The position numbers were made by a program, and so were the translations under genes. DNA of 64,000 nt from contig NW_023601543.1 of assembly GCF_014898055.3 (NCBI RefSeq), forward strand, positions 11,741,314-11,805,313. The letters run 5' to 3'. This DNA is from Talpa occidentalis. Lineage: Eukaryota; Chordata; Mammalia; Eulipotyphla; Talpidae. This document shows, piece by piece, positions 1-16,166 of this stretch (positions within the stretch are counted from its first letter, which is position 1; every line of letters begins with the position of its first letter). A model generated the notes under the pieces. The model was given only the letters and a program-made list of their open reading frames with translations, ran no database searches and was not told the DNA's origin.

Positions 1-258
1 CATGGCAGCAAGAATAGAGAAACTACACATCTGTACCTTCTGATCTACTGGATCACCCACCCTCAAGACTCTAACCCACCTGGAAGCCTCTAAATTTTCA
101 TCTCAAATCCAGATTCTTCTCTCCAGTCTTTTGTTTGGGGTGAATGCACAACCTCTGGAGCTAACACTCAGGACAGACTAGAACCTGTCTAGAAAGCACC
201 CAGGGATGAACACTCCTGTTTTCAATTACTGTCAAGCGGTATCCACGACCTACTTTTT

Positions 259-545
259 TAAGATGTATTTTTTATTTATTTATGCATACAAGAACTGGGG
301 TATAGGCCAGAAGTGCAAGGGGTGAGAGGATTCACCAGAGACAGAATGGGGAGCAGACACAGGCAGATCTACGGAAATACACTGCTGGGGGAGCAGCGGG
401 TGAGACAGGAGAGGTGTGCTGTGCCACGTGGGTTAGCTCCCTGGCTGGGGATGGAACTCATGGAGCTCATGCTGTAGTGGCTGGCAACAGCTTGATAGTG
501 CTAAGAGCTAAGACTTTAACCCCTGTACCACCAGGGAGGCCTCAT
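259..545 (-). mobile_element. tRNA-derived SINE, subtype B
   Basis: Inverted copy: reversed tail (TTTATTTATTTATGCATACAAGAACTGGGG) through the tRNA-like head ending CACCAGGGAGGCC. Flanked by a 12-bp target-site duplication GACCTACTTTTT at 247-258 and 546-557. Confidence 0.92.
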
Positions 546-736
546 GACCTACTTTTTACCTAGAATCTAGATGAACAGGAGCCAAGGCAAACAGGCTCAT
601 GGGATAAGATGACTTAAAAAATCAATTAGGAGAGCTACTTACTAGTTTATATGTTGTTTATCTACTCATATGAGTATCTTCATTCTTTCCCCTCCCTTTC
701 TATTTGATGTATGGCCCTTTTACTGCTAAGACAGGG

Positions 737-770
737 ATCACTTCCCAGCCTTTTGGCTAAGATCAAGTGT
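737..770 (+). pseudogene. 3'-truncated U2 snRNA pseudogene fragment
   Basis: Thirty-four bases match the 5' end of U2 snRNA with three differences, including the unchanged core TTTTGGCTAAGATCAAGTGT, and then identity stops abruptly. The hexamer ACAGGG stands on both sides (731-736 and about 784-789), followed by an A-rich stretch, consistent with retroposition of a truncated RNA. It is antisense within a PHF6 intron. It has no Sm site or 3' stem-loops, so it is not functional U2. Confidence 0.8.
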
Positions 771-1329
771 GGGCAAATCTACACAGGGAAAAATAAAGAA
801 GAAAACTAAAATATGGAATTTGGGTTACTTGATAGCACCCTATGTAAAAACAATATAATGGAAGGAGCAAAACTGAAGGCTAAAATGAGACTTAAAATGT
901 ACCTCAAAGTTAACCATGTAAATGCTACTCTCCTATCCCCTATGTAAGATATTTAAATTCTAACATTTTGAGGAAAGGGAGCCTGGCACTAAGTTCTCCC
1001 CTTCTGTCACTCACTATTCCTTAATCTAGATGCCCATAGCCTCAAAATGGCTTGGAAACAACTTTCCTAAGTAACTTTTTAAATCCTTTATTACACGTTT
1101 TAGTATAATATTACCGCTTAGTAAGAGTAAGCAGTGATACAGCATTATCTACTTACTGCAGGCAAAATGACAAATTAACATCTAAAGTTACATAAACCGT
1201 CAGTGGCAGAATTATTAAAAAAACAGGCCTCATGACTTCCCAGTCCAGCAGCTTTTCATTAGCCCACAAATGTTATTAGTGAGATATTAATGTTTACAAA
1301 TAATGACCAGGATAGTGGCTACCAGGCAC

Positions 1330-1850
1330 ATTTTAACCAGGTGCCAGGTACGACAGTAAGTCTTGCATAGTCTCTTTAATTCTTACAATATTGGGACCTC
1401 CTGGTGGCCTAGGGAAATCACTAGGATGACCCACCGAGACGGTCTGAGTTCAATCCCTGAGTTAGGTCCCCAGCCAGGGAGTTAATACAGATGGCGCAGA
1501 AGACTTCTTCCTGTTTTGCCCACTGCTCCCCTTAGCAGTGTATGTCAATAAATCTGCCTGATCTGCTCCCCACTCTGTCTCTAGTGAATCCTCTCACCTC
1601 CCGCATCTCTGGCCTACACCCTAGTTCTTCTACACAAAAATAAGTACCAAAAAAAAAAAAAAACTAAAAAAAAAATTATTCTCAATATCCTTGTAAGATA
1701 GGAACTATTGTTATTTCCTTTCAGCAGGTGAAGAAAACACTGCTCAGGGAAGTAAATAACTTGCCCAGGATCACCCAGCTAGTAAGTGATAGAGCTGGGA
1801 TTCAAATCCAAGTCTGTTGCTATAGCTTATGGCTTAAGATCCAATACTGT
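1330..1850 (-). repeat. MIR remnant split by a SINE
   Basis: Left part (ACCAGGTGCCAGGTACGACAG) and right part (AACTTGCCCAGGATCACCCAGCTAGTAAG) form one reversed MIR, interrupted by the SINE at 1393-1676. Confidence 0.75.
1393..1676 (+). mobile_element. tRNA-derived SINE, divergent copy
   Basis: Head GGGACCTCCTGGTGGCC to a degenerate ATAAGTACC plus A-rich tail. The tRNA part is diverged (no intact B box), suggesting an older copy. It interrupts an inverted MIR. Confidence 0.85.
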
Positions 1851-1949
1851 TCCACTTCCTAGACCAAGGACAAAGTTTGTTGAAAACTCACTACACTTGG
1901 GAATAAAAATTAACTCCTTACACTGTATCATTACAAATTAATCAAGATA

Positions 1950-2203
1950 GGCCTCCCCAGTGGCATAGCGGGTTGAGCACAGCACTATGAAGCTGTCCGC
2001 AGCCTCTGCAGCACAGGTTTGATTCCTGGCCGGCCAGGAAGATCCCACATGGCGTGACAGACCTTCCTGTCGCGCCCGCTGCTCCCCTCAGCAGTGCTTT
2101 CGGTCTGTCTGCCTGTTCTGCTCCCCATTCTGTCTCTGGTGACTCCTTTCACCCTCCCGTACATCTGGCCTGTACCCCAGCTATTGTATAAAAAAAAAAA
2201 AAA
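1950..2203 (+). mobile_element. tRNA-derived SINE, subtype C
   Basis: GGCCTCCCCAGTGGCATAGCGGGTTGAGC head, then the CTGCTCCCCTCAGCAGTG body and a poly-A tail. The flanks share AATCAAGA (left about 1941-1948, right about 2206-2213). Confidence 0.9.
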
Positions 2204-3725
2204 CTAATCAAGAGATTATATAATAGTGAAACTTGTACAAAGTTCTGATGCTTTCTTCACAAACACGTAAAAATGAAACTCCCATTGAATTTAGCAATAC
2301 TGCCAGATGCATGCCACTACTTTATGGAAAACTAGACATTGCATTTATTAAAAATACTGTAAAGTTCGGGAACAAAACTGCTTCTTGTTCTGACTAGAGC
2401 GGCCATGTCAAGTAACAAAGATACTAACGAGTTGGGAAGTAGAAGCATTTTCCAGGAATATTTATAATGTCAAAGAATTAGTAATGGTGTAAATAAGTCT
2501 TACAGTACAACTACTTTCAGGTAAAAAGTATTCTTTTTTGCATCTGAATTTGTCATAATGACTAGGAAAGAAAAACATACCGTTCTGATTCTCAAAAATC
2601 AGCAAGACACAGTAACATGAGGAAATCTAAAACTACCACATAAAAATCACATTTAAAAAATGGAGCTTTCTAGCATTATTGACAGTTTTGGGGGGGTAGA
2701 GGAACATTTCACAGCTAAGGTCTCATTAAAACAAAAACTGTCTGATCTCTTAATTATCATTTGTGCCAATACTGAGTCTAGTATTTGAGATTATCCTAAA
2801 GCAAATCCCATGTTATCTCTGAACTTCTCCCAATTGCTTCCTTTCTAATACTAGAAAAGTACTTTCTGAAACAGACTGTTTCTGATCATCAAAATGTTGG
2901 TCCCTCTCTTTCCATCACTTTCTGTGAAATATGAGATTCTGTAGTGCCTAAGAACACAAGACCCGGTTCTGCTAAACCCATCTTTAAAACAACAAAACAC
3001 TTGGTTGTGAAGCTACTGAAGATATATTCAAAGATATGTGAATAAAGAGCTTAAAGGAGAAAAACAAATGAAATCTTTCAATCAGTTGTTTCATTATAAA
3101 TCATAATGTATAATAAATACCAACTGAGAAGATACTTTTCCAATAAAGCAATATAGTATCTTGTCAATCACTTTACTGGTAGCGAAGACAACTATTGGAA
3201 TACTACATTAACATAGCTTCAGAAAAACTGTGAAATTCACCAAGTTATCCCAAATCACAGTTGCTGTGTGTGTGTATGTCCTACAGCTGAGCCATAGGAA
3301 AATACTTTCTTCAACAAAGTGCTAAGATTTTCCTGTTGAAAGGGTAGTGTGGTCTTCATTTACAATGACAAACAATTACTTTATGGTGGAAGATGAAAAC
3401 ATCAAATTTTCGTTATGAAAATGTACTTGAACAAGGATTTTAACACAATACATTAAATTAAGCACACTGCTTGTTTTCTAAGCCAATGTAGTCTCCAAGA
3501 GGATTTTAATTCTTTTTGAAAAGAAAATATTTTAATAGAAATATTGATTTACTCCTTTTTTATTGAGTGGTAAGTTAGACTCAGGCTTGGAATTTGCTAG
3601 TTTGGAAAGACAAAAAAGACTGAACTTAAATTTATATTCAGTTAATGTAATAATACACTCTAAAACAACAATTTCCTCTTTAATGAGTTTAAAATAAATT
3701 TTATTCTCAAGAGGCAGAAATACTA

Positions 3726-8112
<4,387 letters not shown>

Positions 8113-8285
8113 CGGCGGGGCCCAGAGGCGAAGGGCAGGAGAGAAGCGCCAGGGAGGGGAAAGAGAAAGAAGTCGGTCTCGGTTCTCTAGCAGCGCCTGG
8201 GAGCGGGGCTCAGTCGCTGGAGGTTGTTTCCTTTCATTCGAGGAGAGACGGGCTCGCCGAGCGCCCTGACGTCGCCCCCCTCGCA
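8113..8285 (-). other. PHF6: Probable PHF6 non-coding exon 1
   Basis: On the minus strand the sequence CCCCGCCG|gtgagt gives a good splice donor with the exon ending at 8113. The exon would be a GC-rich 5' leader starting somewhere near 8240-8300. A second GTGAGT at about 8287-8292 could be used by a longer leader. Exact 5' end and donor use are inferred from position inside the CpG island and the absence of an ATG linked to PHF6; they are not proved. Confidence 0.5.
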
Positions 8286-8614
8286 CGCAACGACTCACAC
8301 GGCGTTCCTACGTCTCCAGCGCGCCGCGGGCCCTGATTGGCTGCAGCGAGAGGGCGGCTGAAGCCGCAGAGCCATGGCGCATGTGCAGAGGCCACCGCCG
8401 GTACGGATCGGGGCGGCAGGCCCCGCCTCCTGCTCGCGCGCGTACCTTCTATTCTCCGGTCTGCCGCTCAGCCCAGTGTTTGGGGCCAGGATCGGAGGAG
8501 ACAGAGAAAGAGATTCAAAGATATCGCGGTGGCTTGGGCGGAGAGGCAGGGTTGGGGCTAGAAACCACTGGACTGGGGCCCTGGGTAACCAGTTTTCAAC
8601 TGTGATTCCAGTGG

Positions 8615-8950
8615 CTAGGCCTTCACCCTTGCACTTGTTCACCGAGGCCTTTTCACATCCATTATTTCATTGTACTCTCGTGGCATCCCTTTGAGGTCCT
8701 CCGATCCCTCGTTTTACTGCCAGAAAAGACTGAGAAGCTCATAGGGGAGTCCGTCTGCCTGGACCTCAATCCTCGGGGGAATCATTTGAATCTCTGTACT
8801 TAAGTCTTTTTTGTTTGTTTGTTTCTGTCTTGAAATGGGAATTAAAAATAGTACCTCACGGGTTTATTTTGAGAAAGAAATGAGATAATGCCACTAAAGA
8901 TTGTTTTAGGTGTGCCATATAACAGGCTCCATACATGCTGAGATTATCGT
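8615..8950. repeat. MIR-like remnants beside the PHF6 CpG island
   Basis: 8620-8755 resembles a reversed MIR (TTCACATCCATTATTTCATTGTACTC) and 8755-8950 a forward MIR (GAATCTCTGTACTTAAGTC...ATAGTACCTCACGGG). Diverged, so family assignment is tentative. Confidence 0.5.
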
Positions 8951-9029
8951 AATCAGAAAACATAAGGAATTTTCTTTTTAACTCACCCAGGTAAACCCGA
9001 CACCTAATGAATGCTTTCCTCTTTGATAT

Positions 9030-9250
9030 ATGCAGCCGGACTGTTTGGGCTGGAATCTCAGCTCCCCCACTTCGAGTTCTTTGACCTTGAGTACGTTGCA
9101 TTGCCTCTGTGTCCCTCAGTTTCAGCATGTCCAAAATGGAGATCACAATGGTATCCATCTAATACGGTGCTTAAGAAATGAGCTAATATACGTGACTCAC
9201 ATAGAATAATGCTTGGTCACATAATATGCTCTAAGTATATGTGGGCCAGT
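9030..9250 (+). repeat. MIR
   Basis: Forward MIR core: CTGGAATCTCAGCTCCCCCACTT, then TTTGACCTTGAG and CTGTGTCCCTCAGTTTC, followed by the usual AAATGGAGAT / ATGAGCTAATA positions. Confidence 0.8.
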
Positions 9251-9299
9251 TTTTGCTATTTTCTTCTGGGTTCACAGAGTGTAAGCCTTCGTTAAAAAA

Positions 9300-11096
9300 A
9301 AAAACCCAAAACACACACCCTAACAAATCAATGAAAATTTAGAGATGCCCTCTTTCAAGTGTTTATTTTTCCTTGGGAGTGGAGGTGGGTTTCCATTGTT
9401 TTGATCCAATGGTATTTCTACGCTGTTTCATCATTTTAATTTTTCTCTGCAATGTCAACCTTTAATTGCATCCTCAAGAAAACAGGAACCATGTTGAAGC
9501 AATACTGTATCTGATACAAACTGGTACCTAGTAAGAGTGAACAAATTCCTGATACAGTGGCAGGATACCCTTTGCCCTTTCAAACCCAGGCCCTGTATAA
9601 CGAAAGGGAATGACTGGAGACTTACATAGGAATATCCAGAATGTGTTTTCCAAACTTTTACAGGGTATTTGAAAACTGGTCCCCGGCAGCATTTTCCACC
9701 AGCTTTACACACCTATTGAAGTTAGGATGAGACCCATGATTTGTGTGACAAAACAGAGCTTGTGCAGTATTCATCTTTTCAGATTTCCTCCCAAATCCCT
9801 ACATTTTAATATCTGTTATTCGTTCTCTTACCCATGCGTTCATTACAACAATTTTTTATTCCATTTTCAAAAAGTGCTTTTGAAACTACTAAGTTCCAAA
9901 CACCAGAGATGATCAACTCAATCCTTGAATTTGAGTTCATGGTCTAAAAGGTGGGGGGCGGGGCGGTTGTGACAGACAAGCAAGCAAATACAGTATGATG
10001 TAATAAATACTGTATTAAAGGTGTATTCCTATTATGTACAAAGCACCGTGTTAAGCTACAACACAATAGTGAAAAAGACACAGCTTTGTCCTCATTTACT
10101 TAGAGTCTAACAAGGAAAATACAGATAGCTGTCATGGGAAACAGACTGGGAGGAGTGCCTTCAAAGGTGGAAAAGGAAGTGCAAGGAGAGTTTAGGAAAG
10201 GAAGATATCAGTGACTTGGGTTAGTTTCAGGTCCCACATCGACTAATCAGAACCAATTAGCACAACGGATACAGTCCATTATTTCAAGGGCTACAGAAAG
10301 AAGATTGTGATAACGGGCTCTTCTCAATGCCTGAGGATATAGCATAGGATGTCTTCATCTCCCATTGATTCACCAGTCCACTCCCACCAGCTCTCTCCCA
10401 ATCTTTTTCTTCAGGCTCCAGATCCCACTTTTTGTACCTCCTTCTCACCAAAGTCCTTTTAACTTGCTGTCTTATTTAGAGAAGGGTCATCTGAGCTTAA
10501 CCACTTTATCTTGTACATCTATCCTCTCTTTCTTCCTTCAAGACTCAGGAAAAGAATTCCTCCTGCATTTTATCATCAAAGCTGTGGTTTTAATCATTTC
10601 TTTCATGCGTTAGTCCTTCTTGAGCAGCATCAATTGTCCCCCTCCTATTTGCCTTCAAACATTCAGGATTCCTTTACCTTCAGCACCAGACCTTGCTCTT
10701 TGCCTCCGATTGCTCTCCAATCACTCAATCAGCAATGATTTGCTGATACTTTCTGTCTTCCAGGCATCTGATACTAGAAATTTGAAAAGGAGTAAGACCT
10801 AGCTCCTGCCTTCAAGGAATTCTCAATCTAATGAGGAAGAAAAACAGACATTTTTAATAGAGTAAAACAGACATTTCTAATAGAGTAATAGTGAAATTCT
10901 GTTGCAGAATTTCAGTGCAACAGGTGGGATATTATAATAGAATTACATACCACAAATATTGATGATGTCTTTTCAACAATTGAGGAAATAAATACATCCC
11001 TGGGGAGGCAATGTTTTGAGTTTGGTTTTGAAGGACAGGTTGAGGATCAGAAATATCTGGATTCTATCTTCTCAACTTTTCTCTGTCCTCGTTCTT
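9300..11096. repeat. Intergenic stretch with L2-like remnants
   Basis: No gene seen. 9985-10180 (TATGTACAAAGCACCGTGTTAAGC...) and 10720-10960 (GCATCTGATACTAGAAATTTG...GAGTAAGACCTAGCTCCTGCC) look like reversed L2 3' ends, and 10360-10640 like a forward L2 stretch. All are old and diverged. Confidence 0.5.
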
Positions 11097-11380
11097 TGTT
11101 TTTTAATATTTACTTTATTTATTTATGCATACAAGAACTGGAGTCTAGGCCAGAGATGTGGGGCCCGGGGAGGGTGAGAGGCTCCATCAGAGAAAGCGTG
11201 GGGGAACAGAACAGGCAAATCTACTGAAATACACTGCTGAGGGGAGCAGCCGGCGAGGCAGGAGTGGTTTGCTGCACCATGTGGGTTACCTCCCTCGCCA
11301 GGGATCAAACTCATGCCACAGTGGTTGGTGATAGCTTGATAGTGCTGAGATTTTAACCCCTGTGCCACCAGGGAGGCCCT
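11097..11380 (-). mobile_element. tRNA-derived SINE, subtype B
   Basis: Inverted copy with TATGCATACAAGAACTGG tail end and CACCAGGGAGGCCC head. A 16-bp target-site duplication CTCTRTCCTCRTTCTT is at 11081-11096 and 11381-11396 with two substitutions. Confidence 0.92.
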
Positions 11381-11467
11381 CTCTATCCTCATTCTTGACA
11401 TCTCCGTTCCATTTGACACTTTGGATCATTCTTTTTTTTTAATAATTTTTTCATTTATCCCTAGTTT

Positions 11468-11744
11468 TTAAAGTTTTTTTTTTTTTTAAGATTTATTTAT
11501 TTATTTATAGAAGCACTGGGCACAGTCAGTAGCGCGGGAGGGTGAGAGAATTCACCAGAGTCAGAGCGGGGAACAGAACAGGTAGAGACAAAATACACTG
11601 CTGAGGGGAGCAGCGGGCATGGCAGGAGAGGTCTGTCGCTCCATGTGGGGCCCCCGGCGGCGGCGGGGGATCGAGCCGGCGCTGTAGAGGCTGCCGGCAG
11701 CCTTGCAGCCCAGCGCTCAACTGCTGCGCCACCAGGGGAGGCCC
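11468..11744 (-). mobile_element. tRNA-derived SINE, subtype A
   Basis: Inverted copy, AAGCACTGGGCACAGTCAGTAGCGCGGG to CACCAGGGGAGGCCC. TGGATCATT is repeated at 11422-11430 and 11745-11753, so the T-rich block from 11431 to 11467 (with two T runs) belongs to the insertion as a reversed tail. Confidence 0.9.
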
Positions 11745-12639
11745 TGGATCATTCATTCTTAAATGTTCACCTTCCTTGCTGGTAACAAAGACCCAGATTC
11801 CAGCTTCCTAGTTCTTATTTCATCTTCTGTAGGTTTCCCTTCTCTCTTTATAATGCAGACTTTTCCCTGGACACTTTCGTCTATTGTTACTCCATCTAGG
11901 CAGTTCATAAACTTCAGAAGTGAGAATTACCTGGGAAGCTTATTAAAAATGTAGATTTTTGGCGCCACCCCCTGGGGATTCTGATGTCTATGTCCAGGAA
12001 TATGCCTTCTTAAACTGACCAGATAGTCTGATGTAGATCTCACTATCAAGAAGCTGCCAGATTTTTTTTTGTAGAATTAATACAATCTCTTGACTGTCAC
12101 TACACTGTGAACAACCACTCAGCAACTACATCTGCTTTGCTTTGATCAGCTCTGTCCTTGAGCTCAAATCACTAAGGGCAGTATAAGCAAATTCATCTTC
12201 ACCAGCAAATAAAATGTAATTCCTACTCCCCTATTCAGTGTGTCCAAGTAAGATACCACTAGCATTTCTGTTCCTGCCTAAACCAAAGGCTAAATTCACC
12301 TACAGGCTTATGTCCACCCTTCTTGCCGTAATTCCACCAGTGGTTCCTTCATGCATTCTTTAAGTACATACTGTGGGGTAGATAAAAATGGACGTGGTCC
12401 ATTTGGGTGTAGCAGCAAAGACCTTAATGAAGTAATCATATAAACAAATGTAAAATTTGCAACCACGAGTCAGTACAAAAAGAAAGAAATGTGACTTATA
12501 TGGAACTGAATTCTATTTGCATCTTGTATTGAATACATTTGTATATTGGAATACCTATTTCTTACTCTTTATTTTTAAAGTGGATAGAGTACAAGTTTTA
12601 AACGTCACTGTGACAAAAAACAAAATGCTACTTATTTGT

Positions 12640-12820
12640 ATGAGATGCTGCACTAGAGTCGGAAGACCTGAGTTCGACTGGTCTGCCACCAACTAGCAGA
12701 GTGACCTTAGACTATTCATTTCAGTTTTCTGAGCCTTAGTTTGCACATTAATCCAATGACAGCAATATTACTTGCCAGGTTGTTTTGGGCTCAAGGACAG
12801 ATAATAAAAGTTATGAATGT
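12640..12820 (+). repeat. MIR
   Basis: Forward MIR: GAGTCGGAAGACCTGAGTTCGA, ACCAACTAGCAGAGTGACCTTAGACTATTCATTTC, GAGCCTTAGTTTGCACATTAA. Confidence 0.75.
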
Positions 12821-13299
12821 TCTTATTCCAACAAATATAGACCTTTTTTTGTTTGTTTTGTGTATCCCACATCATCTGATGGATCTACCTTCTAATATTG
12901 GTTCCCAGCATTTGGCCCCTACGCTCTTCCACTTAGTTTTTGTGGTTGTTGCGGTTGTTGTTTATTTTTTAACTTCCTCTTAGTGTGTTGGTGAGGTTTT
13001 ATAATAGCTCAACTCTGTTCAGCCTATGGAGCTACTCACTCAGATTCTTAATTGAGGAGCTGGGATTCTGGGTGGACTTGGTTTATGTGTCTTGTTTAGC
13101 AGCTTTAACCTGGGTATGGTATAAAAACTATGAAGAAAACTAGCAACTATGGCAGGGGAGAAAAGCCTTAGAGAAACATGGACATTTCTAAAGCATGTTG
13201 CATGTGAAATGAACACAGAAGCTGAACTTAATATAACATTGGAGAAGTAACTAAACTTTATAGTGCTGATGCCTGCAAATTAGTAAGAGTTAACTGACT

Positions 13300-13530
13300 T
13301 AGGACTACGTACAGGGTGCCATGCTAAGTACTTTATGGGCATTATCTTATTCAATCTTCGCAGCAGCCCTGAGAGGCAGGGAATATTATTAGTCCTGTTT
13401 TAGAGTGGAAGAGATTGTTGAGCAATTAAGTAACTTGCCCAAGGTCACACAGGCAAGGGAAAGGAAGAGCCATGTGTCAAATCTGCATTTGTTTTCACTG
13501 GAGGGCCCAAGCTCTTAATCACTACTCTGT
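13300..13530 (-). repeat. MIR
   Basis: Reversed MIR: GGTGCCATGCTAAGTACTTTATGGG, then GCAGCAGCCCTGAGAGGCAGGG and TAAGTAACTTGCCCAAGGTCACACAGG. Confidence 0.85.
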
Positions 13531-13859
13531 ACTGCCTCTTATTTATTTGTTTGTGGTTTATTATCTTGTGTCCATCAGGGCAGGGACTTTGTTTTGTCAT
13601 GTTCACTGCTCTCAGACATATATTGCTGTGAGGATACTTGCTTGTGACTGTTTTTGCCATTAGGTCCCAGTTCCTTTGTTCCTTTTGACCCGAACTTGGC
13701 TACTGGTTAAATAACATGATCGGACAAATCTATTCTAATCTCAACTATTATAATAATAAATATAAAAACCAGAGGCATTGCATATGGATAAGATTTGTGG
13801 GGAGCTAATATTTACAATGAGATCTAATCTATTCTTTGTCTGGGAGACAAAGAACCAAA

Positions 13860-14055
13860 TGGCCTGGACATAAACCTTGGTTTCCAGTTAATGGCTCAGA
13901 GCCTAAATTTTCTCATCTCTAAATTGAGGATGATGGAAGTACCCTTCAGAAGGATTTTTTTTTTTGAGAATCAGGTAAGAGAATCCACATAAGGAATTTA
14001 ACACCATTCCTGGCCCAGAGCCCAATAAATATTAGCTACAAGAGTTAATGTTGTA
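13860..14055 (+). repeat. MIR
   Basis: Forward MIR: TTTTCTCATCTCTAAATTGAGGATGATGG and the 3' end CACCATTCCTGGCCCAGAGCCCAATAAATATTAGC. Confidence 0.7.
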
Positions 14056-14214
14056 GTCAGGAATATGGGGCAGTTTTGATCTTAGTCCATTTAACAGTAG
14101 CTATTAATTGATTCCAATTTTTCTGATAAGTGGATTAAGAGACAAAGGGCCTTTGCTTCTTTATTGCTGTTTTTGCTTCCTAAAACTCTTACAACTTTCT
14201 TATTCTAGTTAAGG

Positions 14215-14410
14215 CCTAGTAGCCTTGAAGATTCATTTCAGGTATAACCCTGACCCATCATTTACCATATTATATTTAAATTATATGTACTTCTGTCTCT
14301 CCCACTAGATAGTAAGCTCTTTGGACAAAGAGACCACATCTTATTCTTTTTTATACCCCTAGACACCTGGCACAGTGCCTGCTCAATAAATGTTTGCTGA
14401 ACTTTCTTAA
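14215..14410 (+). repeat. L2 3' end
   Basis: CTCCCACTAGATAGTAAGCTC...GACCACATCTTATT...CACAGTGCCTGCTCAATAAATGTTTGCTGAA is the characteristic L2 3' terminus. Confidence 0.8.
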
Positions 14411-14477
14411 AGAGACTTAGAGTTTGCTGATGGCTATTACTGTTGAAAGACATTTTCTTGTCTCAAACTGCTGTCTT

Positions 14478-14778
14478 TTTTTAAAAAGATTTTATTTATT
14501 TATTTATTGTTTGTTTGTTTGTTTGTTTATTTATTTATTTATACAAGCACTGGGTACAGTCAGAAGAGTGGGAGGGTGAGAGAATTCACCAGAGCCAGAG
14601 TGGAGAACAGAACAGGCAGACTGACGAAATACACTGCTGAGGGGAGCAGCGGGTGCAGCAGGAGAGGTCTGCCACACCATGTGAGACCCTAGCTGGTGGC
14701 CAAGGATTGAACCGGTGCTGCAGAGGCTGCGGGCAGCTTCACAGCCAGCGCTCAACCTCTGCGCCACCAGGGGAGGCC
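14478..14778 (-). mobile_element. tRNA-derived SINE, subtype A
   Basis: Inverted copy with an expanded tail of TTTA and TTTG units (14495-14541). Perfect 16-bp target-site duplication CTCAAACTGCTGTCTT at 14462-14477 and 14779-14794, so this is a recent insertion into the interval after the L2. Confidence 0.95.
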
Positions 14779-15099
14779 CTCAAACTGCTGTCTTATACCC
14801 CTGTTCTTGGCTCCTTTACCTCTCTGTTACACTTAGAATCATGTAATGCAATTTAACAGTTAATTATATACTGTACACCATTTATTATTCTCTAATTGTC
14901 TCATATGGCAATCTACCACTTATTTCCTCTTCCCTGAGGCACTAAGGGAAGACGTGATTATAAATTGAAAAGTGGATGATCCAGCTATAACCTACTCCAG
15001 ATTGTCTATCAACTGTACTTATTGAAGGCCTGGTACATTTTGATTGCTACTGTTAGTCCGCAGAAGTGAATGCAGATAAAAAAAAAGTTGCATGATGTA

Positions 15100-15350
15100 C
15101 CACAGCACCTAGAACAGTACTGCACACACTAGGTACTCAATTGATATTGTTGAATGAATGAATGAATTAGTGGAATGAATGATTTAGTGTGCACTTGGTT
15201 AAGCAAGAGCTCAGGAGCCCTGACTTCAAATTATATCTCTGTTACTTCATTTTGAACTTGAAAAGTCGTCTTTCTAGGGCACACTTTCATGTTCTGAAAA
15301 ACATGACAGAATCAGACTATATGATCTTTAATGTCTCTGCCAATTTCAAT
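15100..15350 (+). repeat. Old SINE/LINE remnants (MIR-like)
   Basis: 15110-15160 (AGCACCTAGAACAGTACTGCACACACTAGG...) resembles a MIR or L2 3' end with a GAAT repeat. 15205-15350 (GAGCTCAGGAGCCCTGACTTC...) resembles another MIR. Confidence 0.55.
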
Positions 15351-15389
15351 ATGCAATTCTTCCCCCCATTAGTTTGAAAATTCCTCAAG

Positions 15390-15658
15390 TGGGCCTCCCC
15401 GGTGGTGCCGCGGTTGAGCGCTGGGTTGTGAAGCTGCCCGCAGCCTCTGCAGCGCCGGTTCGATACCCGGCCGCCAGGCGAGGGTCCCACATGACTCGCA
15501 GACCTCTCCTGCAGCCCGCTGTTCCCCTCAGCAATGTACTTCGTCCATCTGCCTGTTCTGCTCTTCACTCTGGCTCTGGTGAATTCTCTCACCCTCCTGC
15601 ACCTCTGACTATACCCAGCGCTTGTATAAATAAATTAATAAATCTTTAAAAAAAAAAA
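15390..15658 (+). mobile_element. tRNA-derived SINE, subtype A
   Basis: GTGGGCCTCCCCGGTGGTGCCGCGGTTGAGCGCTGG head, CGGTTCGATACCC B box, tail AAATAAATTAATAAATCTTT plus A run. Short duplication CCTCAAG at 15383-15389 and 15659-15665. Confidence 0.93.
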
Positions 15659-15889
15659 CCTCAAGAGCAAGTAAGTAGATATCTGTAGATACCTCTTGTC
15701 TTCTCCATAGCACATAGCACAGTGCTAAACACACAGGAGTACTTGATAAATACTTAAAAAGTTGAACCATCATCTTACATAGCCACCCTTAACCAAAGTT
15801 TTTTAAAAAAGCAAAACCAATGGACAACGGACTTTGCCATAAAACATTCTTCAATACTAAAAATAGGACCTAGAAGAAAAATGGGAGAA

Positions 15890-16166
15890 GGGCCTCCCCT
15901 GCTGCCACAATTGTTGAGCGCTGTGCTGCGAAACTGCCCTCAGCCTCTGCAGCGCCGGTCGGATCCCCGCCCCCGGCGAGGGTCCCACATGGCGCGCAGA
16001 CCTCTCCTGCCGCTCCCGCTGCTCCCCTCAGCAGTATATTTCGTCAGTCTGCCTGTTCTGTTCCCTGCTCTGGCTCCAGTGAATTCTCTCACCCTCCGGC
16101 GTGTCTGACTGTACCCCAGTGCTTGTATAAACAAACAAACAAACAAACAAATAATTTTTTTTTTAA
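15890..16166 (+). mobile_element. tRNA-derived SINE, subtype A, CAAA-type tail
   Basis: GGGCCTCCCCTGCTGCCACAATTGTTGAGCGC head; the tail is expanded as (ACAA)n instead of (TAAA)n. Duplication AAAAATGGGAGAA stands on both sides (15877-15889 and about 16167-16179). Confidence 0.93.

Larger units (their letters stand above)
11745..14477. other. Intergenic stretch, no gene seen
   Basis: Apart from the MIR and L2 remnants listed separately (12640, 13300, 13860, 14215), I see only unassigned AT-rich sequence. Open frames are short and without splice context. Confidence 0.5.

Noticed and set aside
259..545. Possible functional tRNA genes at SINE heads
   Set aside because: The A and B boxes are present but the clover-leaf arms are degenerate and the sequence continues into the SINE body.
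1..3700. Third coding exon of PHF6
   Set aside because: I looked on the minus strand for the cysteine-rich continuation and saw none; the exon probably lies outside the window.
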